Of a stretch of 64,000 nucleotides of DNA, positions 35,871 to 48,294 are shown piece by piece. The first letter of the stretch is position 1. Each line of letters starts with the position of its first letter. Under the pieces are notes generated by a model. That model was not told where the DNA came from, made no database searches, and saw nothing but the letters and a program-made list of their open reading frames with translations. Source of the DNA: Sparassis latifolia (Eukaryota; Basidiomycota; Agaricomycetes; Polyporales; Sparassidaceae); the NCBI GenBank assembly GCA_018466975.1, contig CM031559.1, forward strand, positions 558,001 to 622,000. The letters are read 5' to 3'. The translations under genes and the position numbers were made by a program.

Positions 35871-38800
35871 TCAGGGCGCTCTCGCCTTGCACACCAGTTT
35901 GTGCTGCTTCCAAGCCGCTTTCTGGCAAGACTCTCCGCAATACCTCACCTTCTTGCAACGACTACAGTCAAACAATTCTCCTGATTTTCCACATTGCGAG
36001 CAGACCTTGGCAACATCTGTGTCGGCCTTCAAAATTTGCCGTATGGATTTTAAAGCGCTTCCAACACTTTCGATGAACGAGACCGCAAAAAACTGCGAGA
36101 ATGCGGCCCGCGTCATATATGGGGCGAGCCTCTTCCATTGTGACACCTTCGATAGCGCTCCCAAGGAGATGCCTTCTCCACACCCGCATATCGGATTCTT
36201 GTCGAATTCGACTGTCAGAGGAATGGTACCTGCCCGGAGGTACTCGCATGTAGGCTTGTGACTCCATGTTCGGCAACGCTCGACGAATGCAGGGAGTAAG
36301 TGTTTCCAGGCTGACACCTCATCGCCAGTTGTGTTGATTTTTATCATCTTGCCATTGGCGGCAAGAGAGTGCATGATCTGACCGAGGTTATTAACCCGAC
36401 CCGTGGTGAGGGGTAGAATGCACACATCTGCTACGACGGTATGGGAGGGCAGATCGAGTCGGACGTCGTTAACGAATATGATAGTGTATATTCCACCGCG
36501 CGCAGGATCTGCGAGAGCAAACATGTGCCTTGCATTCTTCTTCATGGTCCGAGACAAGAGGCATTGGATAGTGTCTTTTACTTGCAACAGAAGATCTGGC
36601 GGAGGTGTGGAAAGTGATGCAAATTGTTGCCGAAGGCTAGCCTCGCGGTCAGAAAACGCCATTGCAAAATGAGAATTGAGCCTAGAAGACAATTGCACTT
36701 GGGCAACATCAATAACAGGAAGGTGGTCCAAGTTGACGCGATGAATGTTCCAAAGAATCGGTGGTCCGTTCGGGGTTATGATCGGAGAGAAGTTCTTCGT
36801 GCAGAAACTGCCTTTGAGAGGCCGGGATACCGGCACGATCGCCTGCAGCATCCATCTCGTTCAGCCACCATGTCCGATACATCAAGCTCGAGCACAAGTT
36901 GATGACTCACCTCAACCCAACCGGACTTGCGGGCCACCCGAAGCTTCGCTTGTGAGCCGTCAATAGGGAAGGGATACACCAAACTGTTCTCGGCGTTGTC
37001 CCATCTCAGCTTCAGCGAACAAGAAGATACCTGCTCGTGCTTCACTTCTGCGCGAGTGTCAAGGTTTGGGAGATGCGCAACGTCCCATTTCGCTGACAAA
37101 GTGGCAACCGAGATTTCATCCAGGGCTACATCAACTCGCTGGATCGGTTTTACGGGCGACTCGACAGAGGCTCGTAGGCATGCCAGCTCGCGGGGACGAT
37201 TAGGACGTTCAGAAACGATGTGCACGAAGTTCGAGTCTGTAAGCTCGGTGGTGAATAGAGTCATCCGCAGTCCAAGCTCATCCTTGAACGCCATCGTGGT
37301 AGCGGGTGTCGAGTGAATGCCAAGGCTGATCTTTGGGGAAGACTGTTCGCAGGCGAGGTTGTATGCCGGCATCCACACAGAGACGACCAGAGGCGACAAA
37401 CCAGACCATCCGGCTATGTCTTCCGTCAGAACAGCGCGGGCATTGCTCCCACTGCCCTGAAGAGAAACACTGCCGAGTGTCACCTGTATCGCCGAAAAGA
37501 CGTTGTGGTACGCCTGGCCTCTGACCTCCACCTGCAGTATGGGAGATCCAACTTTCTCCCTGGTCCTCTTCTCAAAAATCTGGAGTTTAGACCTCGGGAC
37601 GACCAAAACGAGACACACCACAGGTGGTACGCTGCTCCACCCTTTGAAGATGCCACTTGACCGATCGATGTCGACGACAGTCTGCATGGGTCTCATAGTG
37701 TCGACACTGTAGATCCCCCGAATATGAAGCTGGCAACAAAGCTCTTGATAGTTATTGGAGCCTAAGATCAGTCTGTGGTCCGTATGAAGCATATCGAATA
37801 TATGGACCATGACAGCATCCCAGTCCGTGTAAACTCGCGATTTCACCAAGCCTAGGAGGGCTGCGAAGGTGCTTCTATGGTAGTGTATGTCGGAATTGGT
37901 GATTGTCAGGTTCTGGAGGTTCCGCACAATGTCCTCGTGCTGAAACATGCGGTAGTAGATGTCATACAGGAGTCTCGCAAGGGCAGAGTGTTCGAATGAA
38001 GGATGGACCACGTCTTTGCTAAGTGCCGCTGAATCACAGAGATTTGGGATCCTCCATGCAACTCGCTCGTGATAATGCGGATTGGCGACTGCGTGTGAGA
38101 ACATGAGTTCATGGGCATTCGAATGAGTGTTGAACCTTGAGACATAAGCAGTGGGTGTGAGGCCAAAAATTAGTGCGATCGCCGGAATATCGGCGCAGAG
38201 GCGGTCGACAAACATTGTTGCTGCGTCTTTTCCAGGCTTGACCTGAAGACCCTCAGTATAGAGCGTGGATGATGGTCCATAGGCGAGGACAGGTACCACA
38301 GCAATTAGAACATTCAACAACCCGACATGGTCAATAATGTTGGACGTGTCGACAACATTGAATGTGGTAGGTGCTGCAAATGCCGACTTCGTATCGTAGT
38401 CTCCACCGTCAAGCACGAGCTCATCTCCTGCCCACGCAGAAACATGCAGGGAAGCGGAAATAGAGGACGTGAGATGACAATGGGAAAGGGTATGGCACAG
38501 TGCAAGTGCATCTCCTGCGAAGAATCTGATGGTAACGACATCCCTTGAATTTGGTGAAACGGCTTCCCTGAAGGAATCACACCAGCACTGGAATTGTAAC
38601 TTGGCGCAGGAGATGAAGTCACTAACTTCAACGGCTTCAGTCCGCGATGCGCAAAATACAGGTGCCAAATGGAAACATTGCAGAGGATAGGTCCCGTAGT
38701 GAACACCGCATCCTTCCCCAGCCATCGAGTAGATGAAAGTCGGATTGATATTGCTTGCCGAAGCAATGACGGTGGGTTCTGTATAAAGTGTTCCAGTCTT

Positions 38801-39562
38801 CCAGAAGTGTTGGAAATGTTTCCCCAGGATGAACACCGCATCTGCCCAGAACGGGCCAACGGATCGAGCGACGCTGAAATTGAGAGTGGGGGTCTCATCC
38901 GTACCAAATCGATCGTTGTAGAGGCGTGAGTAAGTAGACCACAAAGTGCTGTTCTTGCTTCTTGAGAAGTCCTTGGCAGTAACATAAACTTTCCATTGAC
39001 GATTAAGCTGTGAAAGTGTACGGCGATCGCACACCCGCAAAAAGCGAGAATAAGAGGAAGTGAGCCAAGCTTCAAGGTCGGTGGACATATCAACGAGCTT
39101 TTCGCATTGTGACATGAGTAAAGCCAAGGAGTCATCGTCAATCTTGAAATGATAGAAGATATTCCAGACGAGATCCATGGGACGACTGTCGACGACCAAC
39201 GAGAATAGAAGAACATTCCTCGCTATACCAGGATAATGTCAGAAAGCGATCCTGCTGGAGCAGCATCATTTACCGAGTACAGCGGGTTCGAAATCACAGC
39301 ACGTGAAGTCTAGTTTGCGCGGAGCTTCACAGCGGTAGAGAAGGTTAAAGGTTGAAGTGACGACGAAGCAGATCAACAACTCACTACCTGGAATTTTGCT
39401 ACCACCATGAAGCGTGTCGAGGATACTGCGCGGATCACCACAGCCTAACAGCAGAACATTTGCAGGCTCTTCTGGAGATAGACACTGGGTGAGACAGACA
39501 GGTGCTGTATTTCCGACTGGGTAGTAGAAAGTAGACTTAGGCCAGTTGACTGGATGTGACAT
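35871..39562 (-). CDS. DUF4470 and MYND zinc finger protein
   Basis: Exons 39562-39388, 39324-39274, 39222-36911, 36842-35871; 3510 nt, 1169 aa, all joins in frame. The N-terminal DUF4470 domain shows Y-P-V-G-N-T-A-P-V-C-L-T-Q and L-L-L-G-C-G-D-P-R-S-I-L, then R-K-L-D-F-T-C-C-D-F-E-P-A-V-L-A-R-N after two splices. A long middle region of about 950 residues has no known motif. The C-terminus is a complete MYND finger: C-S-Q-C, C-S-R-C, V-R-Y-C-G-E-S-C-Q, W-K-Q-H and a final C. DUF4470-MYND fusions are common in Agaricomycetes. MYND fingers bind proline-rich peptides; no SET domain is seen, so methyltransferase activity is not implied. Intact. Confidence 0.9.
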
Positions 39563-40341
39563 AGCTATGCGAGTGGAAGGAGGATAAAAAGCGCGTCCGC
39601 GGCAGAGGAGCACTTTTTATCGCCTCGCTGCATGCACGCGCATAAGGCAGCCAGAGAGTCAAATTTGCCGATTGCGGAAGATGAACTCAAACCCAATCAC
39701 CAAACTGTCAATTCTCGTGCAATACGTTCTGGATCTGGCAGTACGTACAACACGGTACAAGCAGTCTTCGGAAGAATTCCTTTACCATCGGTCTAGTGTC
39801 GCCTATCAGGCATACGGTATACGAAGAAGGAACTATTCTCAAGTGCACAATCTGTTCCAAATAAAAATCATTGAGTGTGTTGGTCAATAATAGAACGCAC
39901 AGGTTGAAGCTTGGCTTTCTGAAACATTTATTGAACTTGCGAATCCTGATCATATTCCAGGAAGAAGCATACACTATCGGGCTATTCCTTGTTGCAGAAG
40001 CATTACATGTGCATGTGAACCACAGATTGGGATGCACACGGGGGTAAGAGTAATCTGAAGTGTCACTGCAAGTGGACTCGGAAACGGACTGAGGAACGTG
40101 CACGTGACCATGTACATTCGCGCAGGATCGCGGACGCGTTGGCAACTTCGTCGCCTTCCACTGAACGGCACTACAACCGGCCTGAAGTCTCTGTATTTCG
40201 TGTGATTCCTTAGACTATACGAGCTGTGTTCGGCCGGTATACATCGTCAACTTAGAGTAGCAGCACTGGTAGAAAGGTGAGTGGCCGAACGTCACGGTCA
40301 ATCGTGAATTACTCACATCGCGGAATCTTGACAGTAGAACT
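39563..40341. promoter_or_regulatory. Divergent promoter region, MYND gene and ORC5
   Basis: 780 bp between two head-to-head genes. An ACGCGT (40134-40139) lies about 200 bp before the ORC5 ATG. In yeasts this is the MBF site (MluI cell-cycle box) of replication genes. ACGCGT also occurs elsewhere in the window, so a role here is only suggestive. Confidence 0.35.
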
Positions 40342-42575
40342 ATGAACGGTTTTACACATTCTTTGCATGAGGATATTGCGTTGTCGTTGTCGACTTTACT
40401 CAATATCTGCCCACCGCCGTTCATATTCATCTATGATCCTGAAGCACCTAAAATAACCTCTTCTGCCGTACGCTCTGTCCTATCGACTCTTTCCGACACT
40501 GCATCTACATCGAAGCATCCTGTAAAGCTGACGTATGCGTTTGTGAACGCAGTGTCCTGCTTTACGCCCCGTCTGTTTTACGATACCGTCCTGAACGCCG
40601 TTGCATGCTGGCAGCCCAGCTGGGAAGACGGTTCGGCCAACTGGTCCGGCGCTGACCGTGAAGGTCAACGGTGGAACGAGAATTTAGATACTTTTCTCCA
40701 CGGCCTCATGGCCGTCCACTCGCAGTTGGAGTCGGAGGCTGGCGGGCCATCGCCACAATCAACGCGAAAAGGCAAAGGTAAGGCGAAGGAAGCACCCTTA
40801 GGCATTCAACAGAAGTGCAGGCTAGTCCTCTTTGTCGAGCGGGCAGAACGACTCAAGGAAAACCTTCCAGACCTCCTGGTGCCACTTACGCGCTTGGCTG
40901 AGCTGGTAAGTGATATCACCTCAGCGGATAGCTATCTCGGGTATATGAGTATGGCCTGAATATGGGTCGTTGACCTTTACGGGCCATCCATGCTCAATAT
41001 GCCCTCACATCAGTGCCATGCTTTCCACAATCATCAATTTTGTTCGTTCTGCTGTTCCGTACGCCAGTCATACTCTCACGCTGACCCGCGGAGTAACCGT
41101 TGCCTTGTACTTTCATCGTGCCTTTTTCCCCTTCCATCTTCTGGTTCTGCATCCTACACGCGTACGTATTCTGTACTCAACAACTCCTATCTTGCTGTAC
41201 AGGCTCGGGTTGATGTCGTCACTATCCTTCTGTCCCATGTCAGATGGGAAGATCTACGACCTCCGCTTGGTGCTTCACCCGAGCCCTACTACATGGATGT
41301 ACCAGCGCTATCCAAACAGGGTACGTCTTACCGCGAAGCGAGTTCTATTCTCGGTCTCACTTCCATACCAGCTACTTTGGACATCCTCGCCTCGTCATTT
41401 CCTTCCTCGCCGACTCCACCAGATTCCAGTCTAGTAGATGCAGACACCTATAATCTCTCGCTTCGCCCGCTCTATATCCACTTTATAGCAACTCTCTATA
41501 GTATTTGCTCGCCGTTCACGGACGACCCTCACGAGCTTGCATACATCGCCGCGGCGTTCTGGCCCGGATTCGTCAAGCCTGTACTCGATGAACACCGGCG
41601 CAAGGTACAAGAGTTCCGTTTGCATCGTGCCACACGCATGAATGGAAATCATCGCGGCGAGGACGATGAAGACGTTGAAATTCCAGACAGCGAGGACGAA
41701 CGCATGGACGATGCGCCACTAGAAGAACCCGAGCTCGGTCCGCCGACGGAGGACACGCGCATTCGACTTATACGCCTCTTCACTCCCTCCTTCACCACAG
41801 CTCTAGAAGCTCTCTACCCACGCCTAACGAGCGCCGCAGCCTGGGTGCGCATGCACGCGGCTCCTGCGAACATTCTCGCTCTTCCACCAGGGCAAGCATC
41901 CTCTGCCATGCCCGTCGTCAGCATTGCGAGCGAGGATACTGGTGAAGGACTGGGCGACCTACCTCGGCTTGCCAAGTTCGTGCTCGTTGCTGCGTTCCTG
42001 GCTAGTACGAACCCTCCGAAGAGTGACATACGGATGTTTGGCCGGGGCCCCGACGAGCGGACAAAGCGGCGGCGGCGGAAAGGTGGCAGTCCAAGGAAGG
42101 TAAAGCCTGGGACAACTGGCGGGAGTGTGAAGGTGTGCCCTGTCGTGGTCTGAAATGTGGAGTGTTCTGACATTGTGATTGCAGATCCCACAGAGGCTGT
42201 TGGGCCCGACTACATTCCCGTTGGATAGGTTGCTGGCAATCCTTGGTGTACTGCTAGAGGAACACGACGTGGAGATGCGCCCACCTGCACCGCAGTACAG
42301 TCTACCAGGAGAGTACACTGATATGGAGATCTCCCGAGTTGCGCTCTATGCCGAGGTCAGTCTCTCCTGTTCCAGTCCTTGCTAAGGCGCGCCAAAATGA
42401 CGATGTGAAACAGATCATGGAGTTGGCGTCGATGCGCCTGCTTCTGCGCACGTCTCCTCCAGATAAGCTTGATATGGCTCCCACTTTCAAGTGTGGGATC
42501 TCGTACGAGGTCGCACTACGGCTTTCACGAGACGTAGGGGTCATGCTAAACGATCTCATGTGGGATCCCGTGTAA
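40342..42575 (+). CDS. ORC5: Origin recognition complex subunit 5
   Basis: Subunit of the nuclear complex that marks replication origins and loads MCM. Exons 40342-40905, 41203-42132, 42185-42355, 42414-42575, all phase 0, 608 aa. Recognised by A-F-V-N-A-V-S-C-F-T-P-R-L-F-Y, L-V-L-F-V-E-R-A-E-R-L, L-S-H-V-R-W-E-D-L-R, F-W-P-G-F and the C-terminal V-L-V-A-A-F-L-A-S-T-N-P-P-K-S-D followed by K-R-R-R-R-K-G-G. A winged-helix C-terminus follows. At the place of the Walker A loop the protein reads F-I-Y-D-P-E-A-P-K-I-T-S-S-A with no GxxxxGK[ST], and Walker B is V-E-R-A-E, so ATP binding looks lost. Intron 1 is 297 bp, much longer than the others; a small exon inside it cannot be excluded. Confidence 0.92.
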
Positions 42576-42849
42576 CGTTCCGACAATTGCGACTGGCATC
42601 CTTGGCTTCTTAGGTGCTGATCCACAAGCTTTTCTTTTGTTAATGGCAATGTCAATAAATGAAAGGAATGGGACGTCTGCAGCTGGTACTGGGCCAGCGA
42701 TACAGCGACATCGGACGCATATATATTAGAAGACGAGGAGAGTTGAATTAGAGAATACAATCCCATAGTGCAAAACCAGAGCATGATAACGACGAAACGA
42801 GCGGCTGTTGACTAACGTCCATATCGTTGAGCAAATCCAAAATGTCGAC

Positions 42850-45800
42850 TCAGTATTCTTCATCCTCCGCGCTTTCCAGCGAGTCGCTGACGACCGTCTC
42901 CCTCTTCTTCTGATACTCGTAACCAACGAAGTTCATCACACTAGACAATACTCAGTCTCACTGGCCTCCAGGAATAGCGATGGGAACTCACTAAATGGTG
43001 CCATCTGCACAACCAACCACTACCTCCTCGTGGCTCAATTGCATGGACATCGGATTCTTTTCCGGTGTGGCCAAACCCTGGAACTTCGCTGGCAGCTGAC
43101 CAAGCAGACCCTTCATGCCTGCAGATCCCATAGCATCTCCTTCTGCTAACGCACCCCATGCACCTGTCAGTGGCAGGATATCAGTGTCAAGGTCCACCAC
43201 AGGAGACGGCGTGCGCCCGCCATCTACTTGATCATCTTCATTATCATCATCAGTCGCACGCTTAGTTTCATCTTTGTCACGATGCGTCGACATGAAGATC
43301 TGCCAGAGAGGTAATGAGGCATACGCAATATATTTTTACGCAACTCAACCACTTACAGTGCGATTCGCGCCTAGTCTTGTGCTGAAGCGCGTCGCAGTGA
43401 CCACTCGTCTCTTCCTGGGATCGACAGCGCCTAATGCTACGTCTGGGGTATCCACGATACCGACCAACTTCGGAGGTGCCGTGAGCACAGCAGCGCGGCC
43501 GAAGCGAACGGCGAATGGCGACCCTGAAGTCGAGATCGGAGTTGTGGTGCGTGAGGATATATTGATCGGACTCATTGGAGGGCCTGTGGAATTACTAGTA
43601 TTCAACGACAATCGACCCTTCATACTGGTAGAAGTCGAGGATGCGAAGACAGTTCTCGAGGACGTGGACGGCGAGAGCGTACTTCGACGTTTCGGCACCG
43701 CCAACGAAGACGTGGAACGTGCGAATGAAGAGGCAGTAATGGAGCGCGGGACCGGCGGGCTCAGTGTGCCTGAAGTTGAGGGAGAGTGTGGTCGTACGAG
43801 ATCGGCGGGAGGTTCGTCTTCCTCTGTCCATTGTAGATGCATGATAACAGATCTTGTTGCGCACTATTATTCGGGTCTCAGTTTTGCAGAAATGTAAACA
43901 TCGTGGTGCACTCACCGTCATCTGTGTGCCCTTTGCAGCAAACCATCTCGATATAGCGATGAGGATCGAGCAATTAATAGGCTACCGAAATACTCACTGA
44001 AGCATGTTATCAGGAGCCTTTCCGACTTGCAACAATTTTGCACTCAGAACAGGGTCACTTCCACCCAGCTCCGCAAGCTTAAATTGTGAGATCATCTCGC
44101 GCCGTTCTGAACGGACAACGATATCAGTAAATCAGGCAAAATCATAACGATGACAAGCGAAACAAATTAGGAGCCAGAACACCTACTGATTGAGAAGACT
44201 CGAACGATGCCATCAATAGTCACACCGACAACCCGTTCGCCTTCCTCTTGGTTTTGTCCACCGCCAATAATCTGCACACCAATGTTCACTGTCGTCTGCT
44301 GGCCGAATCGCACGATCTTTGTGCCTGCACGCCAGTCCCAGCATACAAGCGCCTTGTCAGCGCCAGCCGAGACCAAATTCTTCGAAGAAAGGGCAACCGC
44401 GCGAATGCCATTCAGATGACCTGCGAGCTGTTGGAGAGGTGTGAAAGTCAAGGACGAGAAGAGATGGACACGTCTGGAAGTTCCACCGTGAGCATATTAT
44501 TGTCTGAACAAAGTGAGCGTGCTTTACCCGACGTCGTGGAATCCTACGACGAAGACCTCTGGCAACGGAAAGTACCCAACATCAGCATTAATTCCTGCAA
44601 ATCAAGCAGCGGAAGCATATACACCTTCCTCTGCTAGGAAGTCTACACAGCTGACCGGCTTCTTGACCTGCAAGCACTTCTTCATTTCGCCGGTCTCGAT
44701 ATCCCAGAATCGGATTGTCTCGTCGTACGACCCACTGATGAGTCGCTTGCCTGAGAACGCGATCGTCAATTGTATTTTCTCGGCTGCCATTGGTTCGCTT
44801 ACCGCGCAGCAGCAAGGTGGTGCAATAGTTCGTGTGACCGTTCAAGAACCGCACGCTCTGCGGCAGTGCATTCCGGAAGTTGGACTCTCTGTGATGAAGT
44901 GACCGGTACAGAGGTTGCCAGCCTTCTGGCTTCGACGGTGGACGCAAGGGCAAGGGATCTGTCGCTGTGATCCTCAAGCAGTGGAAACGCCAGAGTGCCG
45001 GCGATTGCACCATATCTTGCCATTTCTTCGAGACCTGCGGTAAGGTGAGTGAAATTGTCATCATACGCGTATTACAGAGGACGCACAGGCTCGATGCCGA
45101 GGAGCTCCTTCACGCTGAGCCATTTGAACACCTTGAACACAAGGTCCTGGGCGAGGTTCCCGACGATGTCGAACGTCGACTTAGCATATTTTTCCAAAAG
45201 CAGGATCTGCAGGCGGATGTCGCCTGGCATGCACGAATCCAAGATAATGCTGATTCTATCCTCCATCCATGTCAGCAAAGGGAATGCCAAAGGATGAGCA
45301 GACTTACAATCGCATTCGATCATCCCTTCCAAGTCCTCTCACAGCCCGTCTCACCTCGATCTCATTGAACCTCCCGCTCCCATCCCCCCTGAGTGCTGTC
45401 GCGAGGTCTACCTCGCCGCGTATACCGTCGTCTTCGCCGCCGCGATACCCGCTCCAGTACTCCTTCCGTCTCTTTCCGCCGCAAGTGCAGTATCCATCAC
45501 TATCCTCTGCGGGGAACGCGACCATGCCGCTGCCCTGATGTTCACGTTCATTCTCGCGTAGGATGCGAACCTCCGCCTGAAGCGCATGCAGCTGCGCAGC
45601 AGTAGAGGCCTGTGCGCGCTCCAGCAGCCGTTTGTAGTGCAGCAGCTTGCGAGAGTGCACGTTATTGACTTCCTGAAGCGCGCGTTCCATCTGCGGCACA
45701 CGCAGTCAGCATTGATCATGCCACAGGCTCCAGACCGCGCACCTCCTCGTCCACCTCGCCTTCGTTCACGTCCGTAACCATGTCCAGCGTCATGTCGTCC

Positions 45801-46624
45801 CCGTCCCATATCGAGAACGGCCCGTCTTCCTCGCCGTTCACCGTCAGCTTTAGCGACGTGATCGAAGTGTCGACGTCCGATAGCTTCTTGGGAAATGGAG
45901 AAGGAGACGCGTTCTTGGCTGGCGTCCGCGGCGAGGGCTTTCCGCTCGGTGTCCTCTGACGTCGCGGCGTTGATTTTTGGGGCGGCGTCCTCACCTGTGT
46001 CTTGGAAACGTCTGGCGATGAGAGAATACTCAAGGGTGCGATGGAGCTAGATTTTGAGTATGAGGGAGTCATGCGCGGCGTGGACATCACTCGCGACCTC
46101 GGCGTTGCAGGTGGTGGTAGTTTCACAGAATTCCCTGAATCAGAAGCGAAGAGGGACACGGACGTAGAGCGCACCGTCCGGCGCGAGGCAGCCACGGAAG
46201 GCACGGGCTTTGCCACGGTGGGCGAGCTGTTTTGCCTAACGGATGAAGGCGCGTTTCTCGACTTCATCGCCGAGGACGTGACGCTGGGCGTCGACATACT
46301 CGGATCGACGAACGACGTCGGCGGTAGTGGAATGGAGATTCGACGAGATGAAAACAGACCTGGTATCGCGCTGACCAGTTTTTTGGGACCGAGCGATGGG
46401 AGGGGCACGGGCGTCACATTCACCGACCTCGAGTGCGTGTCGTCGTCCCGCTCGATGATGGTCCCGTTGCGCTTAACGGGCACGACAGTGGTAACGCCGC
46501 TCAAATCGCTAGCTAGCGACGCATTAGAATACGCACGAGGCTTGTTGCTGGACGACGTCCCAGCCGCCGTCGAGAACGAGTAGCGCGTAGGGGTCTCGGA
46601 CGGAGCGGAGCTCTTGGGAGGCAT
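42850..46624 (-). CDS. F-box/WD40-repeat protein with long N-terminal extension
   Basis: Probable SCF substrate receptor. Exons: 46624-45743, 45690-45308, 45255-45087, 45034-44803, from 44750, then several short ones to TGA at 42850-42852. The first five joins were checked in frame. The first 290 residues are Ser/Thr/Pro-rich with many S-P/T-P sites. A coiled coil follows ([30 protein letters not shown]). The F-box is [16 protein letters not shown] with [11 protein letters not shown] repeats include [32 protein letters not shown] and [13 protein letters not shown]. Only some blades are obvious. An in-frame upstream stretch after a CTTTAG acceptor (about 46,682) suggests a possible earlier start exon. 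Confidence 0.82.
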
Positions 46625-47167
46625 CGAGCTCGTCTCACAAGACGATGAGCTCGTCGCGGTAGACGGCGACCACGCGTATTTCCTAAAGCAGAAACTTAGT
46701 TGAACGATCGGCTCTGCTCTCTCTTGATCGGTTTGCTTCCGTTTGGTTCGACTCGGCGGCCTACGGTTCTCAGCGGAGCGGTACACCCACGACGTAAGCA
46801 CGAATATGTACCGCCAGATTCGGGGGACGGAGGTAAGGGAACTGAGCACGGAGTGAATGCGCAAGCGTGAGACAACAGGCGCGAACGTTTGATACTTCCA
46901 TCGTAGACAATGAGATCTGCGAGCGTATAATAGTGACAAAATTTAGCTTCAAGCTGCACTTTCATAAAGACCGGGATGGCATTGGTTGCTGGAGCATAGT
47001 GGTGGACGAACAACGTATTTCCGACTGAAACATGCACTGCGTTCAAGGGCTTAGTCCACCGAGTTTGTCGATATGTGTGGAAACCACGTGGTGTCTGTAT
47101 ACACTGAGCTCAGAGATATATTTTGCCGGCAATGAAGTATCTACAAAGTACAAGCTTCACATACATA
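46625..47167. other. Intergenic
   Basis: 5' flank of the F-box/WD gene up to a transposon insertion. No gene seen. Confidence 0.4.
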
Positions 47168-47826
47168 CAGTCATCTACCGGTCCTTGAGACACTACCACT
47201 CCTTGAGACACTTGGCTTTTTCTCACTCACTTTTTCACGTTTTGCCTTGGAGTTTTTTTGTACATGTATTAGTACTATGTGACATACTCCTACAAAAATA
47301 TTGGAGACTAGATTTGCTTAGATGATTTCTGAGAGCTGGAAAGATGTAAAAATGACTCAAAGCCCAAATTTCTTGTGCAAGGTCCTGAGCTCCTCTGGGC
47401 TCACAAAAATCAAAAACCTTCACAAGTCTACTGAATAACATTCAACTTGATGCCTAAATGCATTGCAAGGGGATCAAGCTAGAGAGGAGCATATAAATGC
47501 ACTTTAGAGCATCCTTGAGACAGGTTGAAGACGGCTCACCGCGGCGCCAGGTGTCACATCATATCCCTAAAAAGGAATTTGTCAGCCAAATCATTCCAAA
47601 TCAGGCAATGATTGATGAGGTGTCACACTGTCTCAAGGATAACGAGTTTTGCAACTGATTCCACTCAAGGCAGATGTACACTTGGTGGATAGAGCTTAAA
47701 ATTTATGATAATGTAAGAAGAAGTATGTAGAATTCAGGATCTTCACTCTGATCTAAGATTAGAGAACGGGCGAATGTTTGCCAGATTTAAGAAGATTTGG
47801 GTGTCTCAAGGACCGGTAGATAACTG
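47168..47826. mobile_element. TA-flanked MITE of Tc1/mariner-pogo type
   Basis: Terminal inverted repeats of 26 bp, 25 identical, begin CAGTCATCTACCGGTCCTTG on the left (47168) and CAGTTATCTACCGGTCCTTG on the right (read inward from 47826). TA stands immediately outside both ends (47166-47167, 47827-47828), the duplication typical of Tc1/mariner/pogo elements. Length 659 bp; no transposase frame. The word CCTTGAGACA recurs at about 47,183, 47,199 and 47,512 and inverted at about 47,630 and 47,800, probably transposase-binding sites. Confidence 0.85.
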
Positions 47827-48294
47827 TACCTGTAAACACATGTACCATGTGCATGAACTATGAGTCGTTCGTTGAGATGAACGTACATCATGTCTGAGTG
47901 TAGGCGTGGGCAGACACACATCGCGTGATCTCCACGGGAGCATATCTCAGGCTACTCCGCCATACCAAGGGGGGATGAATTTTGGTCTGACTTTGGTCCA
48001 AGGACCAAACCGACCAATCGACCAATATGACCCTAACCCTAAGTGACAGGACCAAATGAATCAGAGGCATCATGTGATCCACCGACTCAAATCCCGAGTC
48101 AAATCTGCACCCCACAGACATCGAGCGTGTCGAGGACTCACGCGCACGAGTAGTTTATTCAACAAGATAAGTACAATAAATCAAACATTACAGTACGAGC
48201 TCAAGCTAGGGAGAACAACTGTAAGCTGAATATTCGCCGCCCACTGCACCCAGAAAGTGAGGCCCCAAATGAGAGAATTCCTGCCGTGCACCGC
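47827..48294. other. Intergenic with palindrome and telomere-like dimer
   Basis: TTTGGTCC-AA-GGACCAAA at 47992-48009 is a perfect inverted repeat. CCCTAACCCTAA at 48031-48042 equals two fungal telomere units. No gene. Confidence 0.4.

Noticed and set aside
45408..45809. Arg-rich minus-strand frame overlapping the F-box/WD gene
   Set aside because: Out of frame with the splice-supported coiled coil and biased Arg/Ala composition; a shadow.
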